From NCBI GenBank assembly GCA_965223255.1, contig CBDCWA010000003.1, positions 1,116,001 to 1,180,000 of the forward strand: a DNA stretch of 64,000 nt, read 5' to 3'. The stretch comes from CBDCWA01 sp965223255. Its GTDB lineage: Bacteria > Pseudomonadota > Alphaproteobacteria > Rhizobiales > Hyphomicrobiaceae. Positions 9,656-18,335 of the stretch are shown in pieces; the stretch's first letter is position 1; each line of letters begins with the position of its first letter. The position numbers and the translations under genes are program-made. The notes beneath the pieces are model-generated. The model was not told the DNA's origin and did not search any database. It saw only the letters and a program-made list of their open reading frames with translations.

Positions 9656-10135
9656 ATGAAAGCTCTGACAATACGTCACATTGGAGTTCACGTTCGCAAT
9701 CTTGAAGAAGAGATCCAATTCCTGGAGCTCCTCGGGGGCACTGTAACAAGTACAGACGAGCTTCCCCGAGGGCGTATTGCCTTCATCAGCCTCGATGGCA
9801 TTTGGCACCACAACCTAGCGCTGTTCGAAGACGGTGATCACCTGCCAAGTGGCGATTCTCAAAAGGAGAAGCTTGGCCTTGATCACATTGCTTTGGAGAC
9901 AGAGAGCCGCGCTTCTGTAGATGCATGGAAGGACAAGCTCGTGTCTCATGGTATAAGAGTGACCGGCCCGCAAATTCAGGGCCCCGAGGGCGGTGGCCTT
10001 GAAAATGGGAGTTCCAGCTATACCATCTTCTTCCACGATCCGAATGGCATCTGCTTTGAAATCTTTTCAGAAGCTCAGACCGTTGAAGAGTTCAAAATGC
10101 GAAAAGCTCGAAATTCGAGTACCTCACCTATGTAG
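9656..10135 (+). CDS. VOC superfamily (glyoxalase/epimerase-like) protein
   Basis: About 159 residues with two beta-alpha-beta-beta-beta modules of the vicinal oxygen chelate fold. It begins IRHIGVHVRNLEEEIQFLE, has the mid-motif GLDHIALETES and ends with the usual HDPNGICFEIFSE metal-ligand strand. His in the first and second modules and the late Glu fit a metal site. The ATG at 9656 follows GGAGGAGAG at good spacing. It sits 26 bases after the MmgE/PrpD stop, so the two are probably co-transcribed. It could be an epimerase, lyase or dioxygenase; the sequence does not decide. Confidence 0.8.
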   Translation: MKALTIRHIGVHVRNLEEEIQFLELLGGTVTSTDELPRGRIAFISLDGIWHHNLALFEDGDHLPSGDSQKEKLGLDHIALETESRASVDAWKDKLVSHGIRVTGPQIQGPEGGGLENGSSSYTIFFHDPNGICFEIFSEAQTVEEFKMRKARNSSTSPM

Positions 10136-10573
10136 GACTAATCTTGCGGTCTGTCGGGCCAGAAATCCCGCAAACGCACTCTTAAAGCACTACTGGCATC
10201 AAGCCACCGAACTTGCACATGAATGTCCGGTTTTATGAGCCTAACGGTCGGAAAACCCGCCTCACAAACATGCGAAAGTGACCCAGCACCACATGCAATT
10301 GTTAACGAATGACATCACACAGACTGAGACATTTAAGTCGGATGGATATGTGCGAGGTAGCACGTTTTACATCACTATCCGACGTGGTCTTGATCGACGC
10401 CGCGGGCCGTTTTGTTTTTGAACTGACACGGACTTTTGGGTCCAACACCGAAATCGGTATCGATCAGAGACGATCAAGAGTTTGCAGAGGGCGTCAAACT
10501 CTACGCAGGCGAAGGACGTATGCGCCTCCGCTCTGCCCTTGTGCTTACGCAAAATCTAGTGCCAAACGTGACC
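10136..10573. other. spacer upstream of yeiH
   Basis: About 440 bases with no supported gene. The yeiH frame remains open back to 10436, but the residues lack the family pattern and the first membrane helix starts just after the ATG at 10574. Confidence 0.5.
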
Positions 10574-11578
10574 ATGAAACATTGGATTTCTCATTACATT
10601 TCTAACCTAGGCCCAGGTGTCCTTGTAACGGCTGTTGTCGCTGTGGCGGCGCAATTCCTCTCTGACCATTACGGCGCCCCGTCGATGCTCTTGGCACTGC
10701 TGCTTGGACTTGCTCTTCAATTCTTGGCTGAGGAAGGGCGCTGCGTTGAAGGCATAAATTTTTGCGCCAGCCAGGTGTTGCGCTTGGGCGTTGCCCTTCT
10801 CGGCGCTCGGATTAGTGTGGATTTGCTGACTGGGCTCGGCATCGAGCTGATCTTGCTCGTGGTAAGCGCGGTTCTGCTTACCATCCTTTTTGGGCTAATA
10901 GGGGCTAAATTCTTGAAGAGGGGATGGCATTTGGCGCTACTCACAGGAGGGTCGGTGGCCATCTGCGGTGTATCGGCAGCAATTGCAATCGCTTCAATTC
11001 TGCCCAAGAGTGAGCACTCAGAGCGCAACCTGACATTCACCGTTCTGGGGGTAACGGTGCTTAGCACGTTTGCTATGATCGGCTATCCTATTCTGACCCA
11101 GCTACTGGACCTAGATGCGCGAGCGACCGGTGTCTTTCTCGGCGGAACAATCCACGATGTTGCGCAAGTTCTGGGCGCAGGCTTCTCCGTCTCTCAAGAA
11201 GCCGGTGACACCGCTACAGTCGTCAAACTCATTCGCGTCGTACTGCTCGGCCCAATAATTATCCTGCTATCTCTAATAATCCGCAGATTGGATGTTTCCA
11301 CAGAGACTGGCAAGGAGCGTCCGCCGCTCGTACCATTTTTCATTATCATCTTTGTGGCATTCGCGGGACTAAACTCTCTTGGTGTTATGCCCGCGACCAT
11401 AGCAGATATGCTTGGCGAATTTTCGCGGTGGGCATTACTCATCGCGATTGCCGCTGTGGGCATGAAAACGTCCCTGCGCAAAGTACTTGATGTAGGAGGT
11501 GCTGCCATAGCACTGATTGTTGCAGAAACGGTCTTTATCGCATGCTTAATCCTTCTCGGCCTCAGTATGTTAGCGTGA
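10574..11578 (+). CDS. yeiH: YeiH family putative sulfate exporter
   Basis: About 334 residues with 9-10 membrane segments, the usual length of the YeiH/UPF0324 (PSE) family. Family-typical stretches are GAPSMLLALLLGLALQFL, LRLGVALLGARI, SVAICGVSAAIAIAS, FTVLGVTVLSTFAM, GGTIHDVAQVLGAG and VGMKTSLRK. Members are annotated as putative sulfate exporters, partly from association with sulfur and taurine genes; direct transport proof is limited. In an organism making sulfite and sulfate, export of the end product would make sense. The ATG at 10574 precedes MKHWISHY. A decayed paralogue lies at 4775-4912. Confidence 0.88.
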   Translation: MKHWISHYISNLGPGVLVTAVVAVAAQFLSDHYGAPSMLLALLLGLALQFLAEEGRCVEGINFCASQVLRLGVALLGARISVDLLTGLGIELILLVVSAVLLTILFGLIGAKFLKRGWHLALLTGGSVAICGVSAAIAIASILPKSEHSERNLTFTVLGVTVLSTFAMIGYPILTQLLDLDARATGVFLGGTIHDVAQVLGAGFSVSQEAGDTATVVKLIRVVLLGPIIILLSLIIRRLDVSTETGKERPPLVPFFIIIFVAFAGLNSLGVMPATIADMLGEFSRWALLIAIAAVGMKTSLRKVLDVGGAAIALIVAETVFIACLILLGLSMLA

Positions 11579-11622
11579 GACCCAGATTTAGACTTTGCGT
11601 CAGCGAGGCCTCTGCGTGAATT

Positions 11623-12726
11623 TTATGCGTCAGCCATCAGCAATTGTTCCATTCGCTTGATGCCGGCGATACCGCCAACGACAATTGCTGCGAACGTAAG
11701 AAAAGACCCGAGCGCCAAGGTGGATACGCCCGTAATTGCTTGACCGACCGTGCAACCGAGTGCAATTACGCCGCCGATCCCCATAAGTGCCGCACCGAAC
11801 AAGTTGCGCTTGGTATCGGCAATGTCGGCAAACGTGGCATATTGAAAACGGCCCATCGATAGAGCTGCTACAAACGATCCCAAGATTGCACCGAACACCG
11901 TTGTTACACCGAAGCCGGGCACCATTGCAGCGGTAAACCGCTCAAACCATTCAATCGAATCCGCCGTCGGGCGAACGAAACTGAGGGAAATTGGCGACGT
12001 GGGTCGTGTCGCAAATTCATCGTAGGCAAGGCTTGTCAGCACCCATCCAGCAACCACGCACGCGCCGATACCCAGCCCGGCCAGGATGTGCGTTGGTGAT
12101 GAGCGGAAGTCCTTGTTAGCAAAACAGTAAATGAGTATTGCAGCGGTGATGATGGTCGCCACGGCAATATTGGCGAACACCGCGTCGGCCGGAAGAAAGC
12201 TGGCGACTATGCTGCCAAGGCTCTGCGAACTAGCGCCGATGGACTGGAGATTAAATGCAGTCGTCTGCTCCGCAAACGCCCTGATTGGTCCCAGCAACCC
12301 GCCGATGGTCATATATGCAAACAGCCCCATCACGATGAGCGTCAAAAGTGAGCGCAGATCACCCGATCCGACGCGAGCAAGATTGCGGCTGGCGCAACCG
12401 CCAGCAAACACCATGCCGTAGCCAAACATAAGTCCGCCAACAATATGGCCGAGCCAGTTTAAGTTGGCGCCGACGTACATCGACTTTGACACATCAACCG
12501 CACCGCCTGCCGCTGCCAGTTGCGTTGCAACGAGGGCTGTCGCGGCGGCAAGCAACCAGGCCCGGAAACGACGAAAGTCGCCGAACGACATGAAATCAGA
12601 GATTGAACCCATCGTGCAGAAGTTGGTCCGCATCACGATAAAACCAAACACAAACCCGATAATGAGGCCGCCGACGGCTAGCCAAGTTCCCGAGTTGGCA
12701 CCGATCGCCTCCCGCAGTACCTCCAA
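11623..12726 (-). CDS. YeeE/YedE family transporter (sulfur compound importer)
   Basis: About 367 residues with 9-10 membrane helices and the paired Cys motifs of the TsuA/YeeE fold: FCTMGSISDF near residue 36, GGCASRNL near 110 and GCTVGQAITG near 332. YeeE/TsuA relays thiosulfate through such Cys residues. The TTG start at 12726 is chosen because GGGAGGGG lies eight bases upstream; an ATG at 12831 would add a 35-residue tail that is not family-like. It is divergent from tusA. It probably imports thiosulfate or related sulfane compounds for the cytoplasmic sHdr route. Confidence 0.88.
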   Translation of the reverse strand: MEVLREAIGANSGTWLAVGGLIIGFVFGFIVMRTNFCTMGSISDFMSFGDFRRFRAWLLAAATALVATQLAAAGGAVDVSKSMYVGANLNWLGHIVGGLMFGYGMVFAGGCASRNLARVGSGDLRSLLTLIVMGLFAYMTIGGLLGPIRAFAEQTTAFNLQSIGASSQSLGSIVASFLPADAVFANIAVATIITAAILIYCFANKDFRSSPTHILAGLGIGACVVAGWVLTSLAYDEFATRPTSPISLSFVRPTADSIEWFERFTAAMVPGFGVTTVFGAILGSFVAALSMGRFQYATFADIADTKRNLFGAALMGIGGVIALGCTVGQAITGVSTLALGSFLTFAAIVVGGIAGIKRMEQLLMADA

Positions 12727-12873
12727 CGTTATCCCCTCCCTGTTGTTCAGAATTCGGCTCGGTGTTGGCGCCACCCCAAGCCCGGCGATAGACTTATGCT
12801 GGCCAACGCAACCCTTTGGCGCTGCTAACAATTCAGGCCAAGATCGAGCATAGATTGAATTAGAAACAAATGC

Positions 12874-12889
12874 ATTAGAAAATTGGAAT
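12874..12889. promoter_or_regulatory. ATTC-N8-GAAT-like operator candidate (yeeE)
   Basis: ATTAGAAAATTGGAAT, one mismatch from ATTC-N8-GAAT, 148 bases upstream of the YeeE/YedE start. It is part of the recurring set described in the findings. Confidence 0.4.
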
Positions 12890-13090
12890 GTGTCTCAAGT
12901 GTCGCGTATTGGCGCCGAAAATTTATGGGCCAATGGTATCGATATGAAAACCTGATTAGGCTCAGAAAATTAGAGTCTCATTTTGAGCGGCTAGCTCGAT
13001 ATAGGTATTCGATTTCATTGCAGCCTGCCGACCGGAGCGCGGCACATTTCTGACGCGATGCGGGATTGCCAATCCCCTGTTAGCGGCATT

Positions 13091-13102
13091 ATATTCGAAT
13101 AT
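13091..13102. promoter_or_regulatory. perfect palindrome upstream of tusA
   Basis: ATATTCGAATAT is its own reverse complement. It contains ATTCGAAT, the same half-site sequence seen at 35398-35405. It lies about 126 bases upstream of tusA and may be a variant of the shared sulfur operator. Confidence 0.4.
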
Positions 13103-13227
13103 TGTGATGTGATATTCTGCTGATTATCACTCGCTGGAAATGAACAACGAACCACCTTGCGGTGCCATCACCACCACCAGCACATGGCCCGTGAATTATT
13201 GTTATCTGAGTCCAGAAGGAATTGGCA

Positions 13228-13455
13228 ATGGCGGATAAGACACTCGACACAAAGGGGCAGAATTGCCCGATCCCAATCATCAAGGCAAAAAAAGCGATCG
13301 TCGAGCTACCGATGGGCGGTACATTGGAAATACTCGCGACTGACCCGGCAGCAGTGGCCGATTTCCAGGCGTTTACGCGTCAAACCGGTCACAAGCTTGT
13401 CGAACATTCAGAAGATGCCGGTGTCTATCGATTCCTCATTGAGCGCGCAGCATGA
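13228..13455 (+). CDS. tusA: TusA family sulfur-carrier protein
   Basis: A 75-residue protein with the TusA signature near the start: DTKGQNCPIPIIKAKKAI, where Cys13 in the CPxP motif carries persulfide sulfur. The second half (GGTLEILATDPAAVADFQAF) is the standard IRA domain. The start is the ATG at 13228, with AGAAGGA ten bases before it. TusA accepts sulfane sulfur from rhodanese or DsrE and hands it to sHdr in organisms with this locus. It is divergent from the transporter gene, faces the sHdr array, and is followed by its own terminator. Confidence 0.95.
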   Translation: MADKTLDTKGQNCPIPIIKAKKAIVELPMGGTLEILATDPAAVADFQAFTRQTGHKLVEHSEDAGVYRFLIERAA

Positions 13456-13490
13456 TGGCTCACGGTTGATGGCAGCGTACATGAAAGATC

Positions 13491-13524
13491 AGGCGCGTTG
13501 CCAATCACCGGCACGCGCCTTTTC
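13491..13524 (+). terminator. intrinsic terminator after tusA
   Basis: AGGCGCGT and ACGCGCCT form a strong GC-rich stem (extended by TTGCC/GGC pairs around the AATCA loop), immediately followed by TTTTCT. It lies 36 bases after the tusA stop. Confidence 0.85.
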
Positions 13525-13580
13525 TAAAGCTTAACTATCGATCTCTTGTGTAAGCCGGTAGCAAACCGCAAGTGGCGGAT

Positions 13581-14021
13581 CTAGGCACAGCCATCAAATC
13601 CGTCAGCCGCCATCTTGGCTTCATACTGCGCGGCGACTTGTGCTCCAGGCGTTAGTGTTGATTTCACTGCTTCCCAATCATTCGGTTTCAGAATGATGAA
13701 CCATCCCTTTTCGTAGGGGTCTTCATTTGCCAGCTCAGGGTTTGCAACCAAATCACTGTTGACCTCTGCCACCTCACCGGCTGCAGCTGATTTTGCCGGC
13801 CCAACCCACTTACCACTTTCCACTGTCGCGCAGGACTTTCCGGTATCGACCTTCCGGCCGACTTTTTTGGGTGTGAAAGCAACAAGCTGGCCTGCCATTG
13901 CCGTAGCGACCGTCGTCATTCCGAGCTTGACCGTACCGTCGCCCTGCTCCTTAAACCAGATGTGATTCTCCACGTCGTAGAGGAGTTCGTCGGGAATGTT
14001 GCAGCCTTTGACGGTTGGCAT
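13581..14021 (-). CDS. lbpA: LbpA, lipoate-binding protein of the sHdr system
   Basis: A 146-residue GcvH-like lipoyl-carrier protein. The lipoylation site is ESGKW with Lys71, inside the usual hammerhead fold (TVKLGMTTVATAMAGQLVAFTP upstream, AGEVAEVNSDLVANPELAN downstream). Dedicated LbpA proteins act with sHdr, not glycine cleavage, and none of gcvP or gcvT is nearby. The lipoate probably carries sulfur intermediates between sHdr subunits during oxidation to sulfite. It is the last gene of the sHdr array, 70 bases after the preceding hypothetical gene. The dedicated lipoylation machinery is encoded upstream in the same array. Confidence 0.93.
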   Translation of the reverse strand: MPTVKGCNIPDELLYDVENHIWFKEQGDGTVKLGMTTVATAMAGQLVAFTPKKVGRKVDTGKSCATVESGKWVGPAKSAAAGEVAEVNSDLVANPELANEDPYEKGWFIILKPNDWEAVKSTLTPGAQVAAQYEAKMAADGFDGCA

Positions 14022-14091
14022 GATGGCAGCTCCGTTGATCGATTTTCAACTACTATAGCGCGAAGGTTCCGTATCGTGAAGCTTCAACACA

Positions 14092-14514
14092 TTAACGCGC
14101 CGCGATGTCGCTTTCCCTCACTGGCTTTGCCGCACAGCAGAACTCTCCTAGTCCAGCGACTTCCATCTTGCCGCCGACAAACAGGACAAGATGCTTAGCG
14201 ACAAGCGCTGCGAGTTCAACCCGCTTAAGCACGCTGGGATGATCAGGTTCGAGCGTCACGAGATTATAGTGGTAGGCGAGTTCACGGCAGGTCTCGCGGC
14301 AGGCGTTGAACGAGGGATCACCCTTTGCGCCCTGGCGATGGAGGGCAAGTAACCGGAACCCTTCCTTTTTCTCGCATGTCGGTGTTTTGCCATGGGCTAA
14401 AAGCCAATGCTCAAGGACCTCTTCGCCAAGACGTACCAGTTCACCAGCACACTCGGCTTCAGGCGCACCTTGAATTTCCTCTATTCGAGCTTCGATTGCC
14501 GCAATAGGCCTCAC
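14092..14514 (-). CDS. conserved hypothetical protein of sHdr clusters (between hdrB2 and lbpA)
   Basis: A 140-residue soluble, probably helical protein with no recognised domain. Cys residues are at PTCEKKEG (near 48), SFNACRETC (near 73 and 77) and FCCAA (near 125-126). A small unnamed protein at this place is a regular companion of sHdr genes in Hyphomicrobium-type clusters. Its ATG overlaps the hdrB2 stop by four bases (ATGA), indicating translational coupling and a role with sHdr. Confidence 0.8.
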   Translation of the reverse strand: MRPIAAIEARIEEIQGAPEAECAGELVRLGEEVLEHWLLAHGKTPTCEKKEGFRLLALHRQGAKGDPSFNACRETCRELAYHYNLVTLEPDHPSVLKRVELAALVAKHLVLFVGGKMEVAGLGEFCCAAKPVRESDIAAR

Positions 14515-15455
14515 GCCAGCCCCCTGTCACGAATGAAGTCCAGGGCGTGCGAGATGTTGGTATGAATACCCAGTCTACGCGGACTAATGCCAAGTGCCAG
14601 GCCCAGCAGTTGGGTGAAGTAGAGGATCCGCACGCTTGTCTTTTTGCCGTACTTCTTTTCGGCCCGGATCTGATGCATCTCCAGGCCCGAATGGCAGGTC
14701 GGGCATTCAGTAGCGATCACCTCTGCCCCGCTCGCCTCGGCTGCCTGCAATATGTTGAGCACCAGCTTTGTCGAAGTATCGCTATCGGAAAGGGTATGTG
14801 CGCCGCCACAACACGCCGTCTTCAGTGGAAACTCTACGTTCTCGGCGCCGGCCGCAGCCAGCAGATCATCCATGAAATGTGGCTTAGATGTTGATTCGCT
14901 GCCGGGCCCCTTGTCCTTTTCAGGAAAGATGTGGCGTGGTCGCACATACATGCAGCCGTAGTAGTTGGCGACTTTGAGACCGGAAAGCTTACCTTTCGTC
15001 CGTTCGCGCAATCCTTCTTCGCCGATTGTCTCCTTGATCCAGTCGAGTGCATGGATGGTCTCGGCCTGCCCGGCTTCGTAAGTCTTATGGCCGGCCTTAT
15101 TCGAAAGTTTTTCTACGACGTCACGCGAGCCATCATCATTCGCAAGATCGTATTCGGCCTTTTTGAGGTTGTGATAACAGCCGTTACAGGGTGCCATGAC
15201 CACGTTGTTGCGGTTCTTGTTGACGGCCTGTGAAAGAACACGGCTCGACAGATAGGTCTGGATTTTGGGGTCAATATTTTTAACCTCCATCGCGCCACAG
15301 CAATTCCAGTCCTTAACATCGCGTAGTTTGAGACCCAACTTCGATGCAATCGCCCGCGTTGATACGTCATACCCGTTGCCGGAGCCTTCCAGGGCGCAAC
15401 CTGGATAGTACGCGACTTGTCGCAGCCGCTTGGCTCGCTCTGTGCTGTCCACCAT
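14511..15455 (-). CDS. hdrB2: sHdrB2, heterodisulfide reductase-like subunit B
   Basis: A 314-residue protein with two CCG cysteine-rich domains. The first has YYPGCALEG, WNCCGAMEV and APCNGC (residues about 16-95). The second has NYYGCMY, TACCGGAHTL and TECPTC (about 165-255). In methanogenic HdrB each CCG domain binds a noncubane Fe-S cluster where the disulfide is split. In sHdr the subunit is thought to act on sulfur bound to LbpA or thiol carriers. It lies 14 bases after hdrC2 and overlaps the following gene. Confidence 0.93.
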   Translation of the reverse strand: MVDSTERAKRLRQVAYYPGCALEGSGNGYDVSTRAIASKLGLKLRDVKDWNCCGAMEVKNIDPKIQTYLSSRVLSQAVNKNRNNVVMAPCNGCYHNLKKAEYDLANDDGSRDVVEKLSNKAGHKTYEAGQAETIHALDWIKETIGEEGLRERTKGKLSGLKVANYYGCMYVRPRHIFPEKDKGPGSESTSKPHFMDDLLAAAGAENVEFPLKTACCGGAHTLSDSDTSTKLVLNILQAAEASGAEVIATECPTCHSGLEMHQIRAEKKYGKKTSVRILYFTQLLGLALGISPRRLGIHTNISHALDFIRDRGLA

Positions 15456-15469
15456 TCTTCCGTCGTCCC

Positions 15470-16252
15470 CTATTCGGCTGCCTGCAGCTTGCGCTCTGAT
15501 GCTTCATTGACTGCAGTCGACTTGCCGACGCTAAGCGCTTCCTTATGCTGCTGCTCAACTTCAATAATGTAGTCTTGTATCGCCACGCGTGCTTTCTTCC
15601 AGCCGCGCGTTTTCGGATGGAATACGAAGTTCCAGGCCGCCTTCAATCCCCATTTTACTGGCAATCGCATACCAATATTCCACACGATCTGCCTTAGCCA
15701 ATCCTGCGTCAACGACTGCTTGGTTCGCCTTAGGAACTGCATCAGGACCTTGGTGTCCTCGATCCTGCCGTGCGCAACAATCTGCTCAGTAAAGATCTTA
15801 TCGAACGTCATTGACGGCGATTGTGGTGTGTGTCCTTTCAATTCGAGCCAGTGTGCGGTGGCCTTCATAACACCCTCGGGCTCAACATCGCGCGGACACG
15901 CGTAAGTGCATTTGTTGCAGGAAACGCACTGCCAGATCAGATCTTTGTCGCGCAGCAACTCGGCTTCCATACCGGTACGGATCAGATAAATCCAATAGCG
16001 TGGATTGAAGCGCGGCTCGAGCGCGTTGACGGTGCAAGAGTTTGTACATGATCCACACTGCCAGCAACGATGGATCTTCTCGCCGCCCGGCAGGGCCGCA
16101 ATCTCCTCTTCCATGGCCTCGTTGTAATCCGAGATCACGCGGCTTTCGATGAATGTCGACCAGTGGCCGGAGACATCAACGCCATCGATTACAAGGTTAT
16201 CATGGGTCTTGAGGTTTTCAGGACGGATCAGCGATTGTTCGTGGATGGGCAT
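15470..16252 (-). CDS. hdrC2: sHdrC2, iron-sulfur subunit C
   Basis: A 260-residue cytoplasmic electron-transfer protein with two [4Fe-4S] motifs: CWQCGSCTNSC (about residues 62-72; this first motif ends CTV rather than the usual CPV) and CVSCNKCTYACP (about 109-120). These match HdrC. A C-terminal extension of about 140 residues has no cluster motif. It passes electrons between HdrA and HdrB2. The gene is tightly spaced (12 and 14 bases) between the hypothetical gene and hdrB2. Confidence 0.92.
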   Translation of the reverse strand: MPIHEQSLIRPENLKTHDNLVIDGVDVSGHWSTFIESRVISDYNEAMEEEIAALPGGEKIHRCWQCGSCTNSCTVNALEPRFNPRYWIYLIRTGMEAELLRDKDLIWQCVSCNKCTYACPRDVEPEGVMKATAHWLELKGHTPQSPSMTFDKIFTEQIVAHGRIEDTKVLMQFLRRTKQSLTQDWLRQIVWNIGMRLPVKWGLKAAWNFVFHPKTRGWKKARVAIQDYIIEVEQQHKEALSVGKSTAVNEASERKLQAAE

Positions 16253-16264
16253 GCCGTAGCGTCC

Positions 16265-17116
16265 TTAGGAAATAAACTTGTTTGGTGACAATGTCCGAGC
16301 GGTACCGTCAATCGACTTATCTCTACCGACATATTTGACGGCGACGCGATCGACACCCATTATTCGGCGTGTGTGCTCGAGCGGATCGCCATCCGACCCA
16401 AACTCGGTTTTAAGCCATGCACCGCCCTGCGCATTGATGTAGTCACTATATACCTGAGCGCACAGCAGATCGACGTGCCAGAGCATGTCGCGGAATACGC
16501 CATTTTCAGCCAGGAACTGCGACAACTCCTCGCGCAGTGAAAGGAATGTCTCGTAGCCATCGCCAACGTCAATCACCATTTGATCGACATCATGTCCGTG
16601 CCAAATTTCTCGAACCACGCCGGAATTTGTTTTGGCGTCCCACACCCACCTTTGCATCAATGGATAGTGCTCGGGCAGCACGTTATGAAGAATCTCTGCC
16701 GCTAAATCGCGAACGAAGCGTCTGTCTTTGCCCTCCTCGAACGTCCCCACGAATGTGGCGATACGGCTGTCGGCTGTGGGTGTATCGGTTGCGCCATCGA
16801 GGAGAGCTACTATGGCTGCTTGTAGTTTCGGCCAGCCTTCTGCATCGATCAGGCGGCTTAACCGACGCCGAACAGTGGCCATCAATTGCGCCACCTGCTC
16901 GAATTCAGGGCGGACGACGCCAGAAGCGTTGCCTTCGGCGAGCAAATCCTGGAACACCTTGGATTTCAGTTTCACCGCCTCGACAAACTGTTCTATTCCG
17001 CCGACGGCTTCAGAACCATTGACAAGTGTCTCCAGCGCGGTCCGAAGTTTCGGACCGGAAAGCTCCAACACCGGGCGCTCTATCGATGGGCCAACTTTGG
17101 TGGCTGATCTTGCCAT
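16265..17116 (-). CDS. conserved hypothetical protein of sHdr clusters (between hdrA and hdrC2)
   Basis: A 283-residue soluble protein without Cys clusters or membrane segments. No family could be named from the sequence. A hypothetical gene between hdrA and hdrC2 is constant in sHdr operons of sulfur oxidisers, so a structural or assembly role in the sHdr complex is likely (inference from position). Spacing to both neighbours is 8-12 bases. Confidence 0.85.
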   Translation of the reverse strand: MARSATKVGPSIERPVLELSGPKLRTALETLVNGSEAVGGIEQFVEAVKLKSKVFQDLLAEGNASGVVRPEFEQVAQLMATVRRRLSRLIDAEGWPKLQAAIVALLDGATDTPTADSRIATFVGTFEEGKDRRFVRDLAAEILHNVLPEHYPLMQRWVWDAKTNSGVVREIWHGHDVDQMVIDVGDGYETFLSLREELSQFLAENGVFRDMLWHVDLLCAQVYSDYINAQGGAWLKTEFGSDGDPLEHTRRIMGVDRVAVKYVGRDKSIDGTARTLSPNKFIS

Positions 17117-17124
17117 TGCGTTGT

Positions 17125-18177
17125 TTACTCCGCCGCCTGCAGGTTGACACCACCAGCTGCGGCAAGCGCACTCAATGCCGCAGCGTTCGCCTGGGCAATG
17201 CTGTCGTCAATCGTTTCGGGGCCAATAGCTGCGCCTGCGACGAACACGCCGTCGCGCGACGTCGCACCCATAACGCCATAGGTATCCCTGCGCGCAATGT
17301 AACCCTGCGGGTGTAGATCGATGCCAAACACCGCAGATAGAGTCATATTGTCGACATTGGGATCCATACCGATCGCGTGCACGACCATGTCGAACGGAAT
17401 AGTGATCGGACGCTTGACGAGCGTGTCTTCGCCTTTGACAATGAGCTGCTTACCGTCGCTCGTCACCTCAGCGATACGTGCCTTGATATATTTAACCTTG
17501 AATTCTTCCTGGCTCCGCCAATAGTAGTCCGTTTCATAAAGACCGAATGTGCGAATATCCATATAGTAGATATACACGTGGGTCTCGGGAAGTTCCTCGC
17601 GGATTTCCATCGCGAGGTTGGCAGAAACAGTACAACAAATCTTTGAGCACCACTCACGACCGATCTGGCGGTCTCTGCTGCCAACGCACAGTAATATCGC
17701 AACGCGCTTCGGCTTACGCCCGTCCGATGGACAACGCACACCCTGCCCACCCGATATCATTTGCTCGACTTGCGTGGTCGTTACGACGTCAGGAAACAAA
17801 CCGAAACCCCACTCCGGCTTGTTGACACTGTCGAAATGCGTAAATCCGGTTGTGAGGATCGCGGCGCCCGCCTCGACCTGTGTACCATCCGAGAGTTCGG
17901 CCACAAAATTTCCTGGTTCGCCGTTGAACGACTTCACGATTGTATTAAGTTTCTTGTCAACGAGCGAACTGCCCTCAACGCGGCTCACCATGCCGCCGAT
18001 TGCATCTTTAGCCCACAGACCTGAAGGCACAAGCTTGGCATAGCCTGATTGGATCGGGGCACCACCCAGTACATCTGCCTTCTCGACAAGCACGCTTTGG
18101 TGACCAACGCTCGCCACTGCGTGCGCGGCAGCGAGCCCAGCAGGTCCACCACCAACGATCAGTATGGGCTTAATCAT
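17125..18177 (-). CDS. hdrA: sHdrA, FAD-containing subunit
   Basis: A 350-residue flavoprotein starting at the ATG at 18177 (MIKPILIVGGGPAGLAAA), the FAD-binding Rossmann loop. The Cys cluster LLCVGSRDRQIGREWCSKICC (about residues 163-183) is the HdrA [4Fe-4S] site. The C-terminal GVFVAGAAIGPETIDDSIAQ closes the FAD fold. It is shorter than methanogen HdrA, as usual for sHdrA. It collects electrons from sulfur oxidation, probably toward NAD or quinone. Longer frames upstream of 18177 carry no family sequence. Confidence 0.93.
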   Translation of the reverse strand: MIKPILIVGGGPAGLAAAHAVASVGHQSVLVEKADVLGGAPIQSGYAKLVPSGLWAKDAIGGMVSRVEGSSLVDKKLNTIVKSFNGEPGNFVAELSDGTQVEAGAAILTTGFTHFDSVNKPEWGFGLFPDVVTTTQVEQMISGGQGVRCPSDGRKPKRVAILLCVGSRDRQIGREWCSKICCTVSANLAMEIREELPETHVYIYYMDIRTFGLYETDYYWRSQEEFKVKYIKARIAEVTSDGKQLIVKGEDTLVKRPITIPFDMVVHAIGMDPNVDNMTLSAVFGIDLHPQGYIARRDTYGVMGATSRDGVFVAGAAIGPETIDDSIAQANAAALSALAAAGGVNLQAAE

Positions 18178-18335
18178 TCGAGGTCCTTCGTGCGATCCAA
18201 ATGCGCTCGCTGAATGCAATAATCTGCGAGCGCTGTCTTTCAATTCAGAGGCGACAACGGCATCTGATTAAAGCCTGCCGCTCTCAGCTTTGCCTGTTAC
18301 CACTCGTCGGTAGTGACAGGGAGAAACGTTTGATA

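Larger units (their letters stand above)
12727..13227. other. divergent control region between yeeE and tusA
   Basis: About 500 bases without a gene. It holds a one-mismatch operator-like site (12874-12889), an imperfect hairpin GCTCA-G-AAAT...ATTTTGAGC (12960-12988), and the perfect 12-bp palindrome ATATTCGAATAT (13091-13102) about 126 bases before tusA. Promoters for both genes should lie here. Confidence 0.6.
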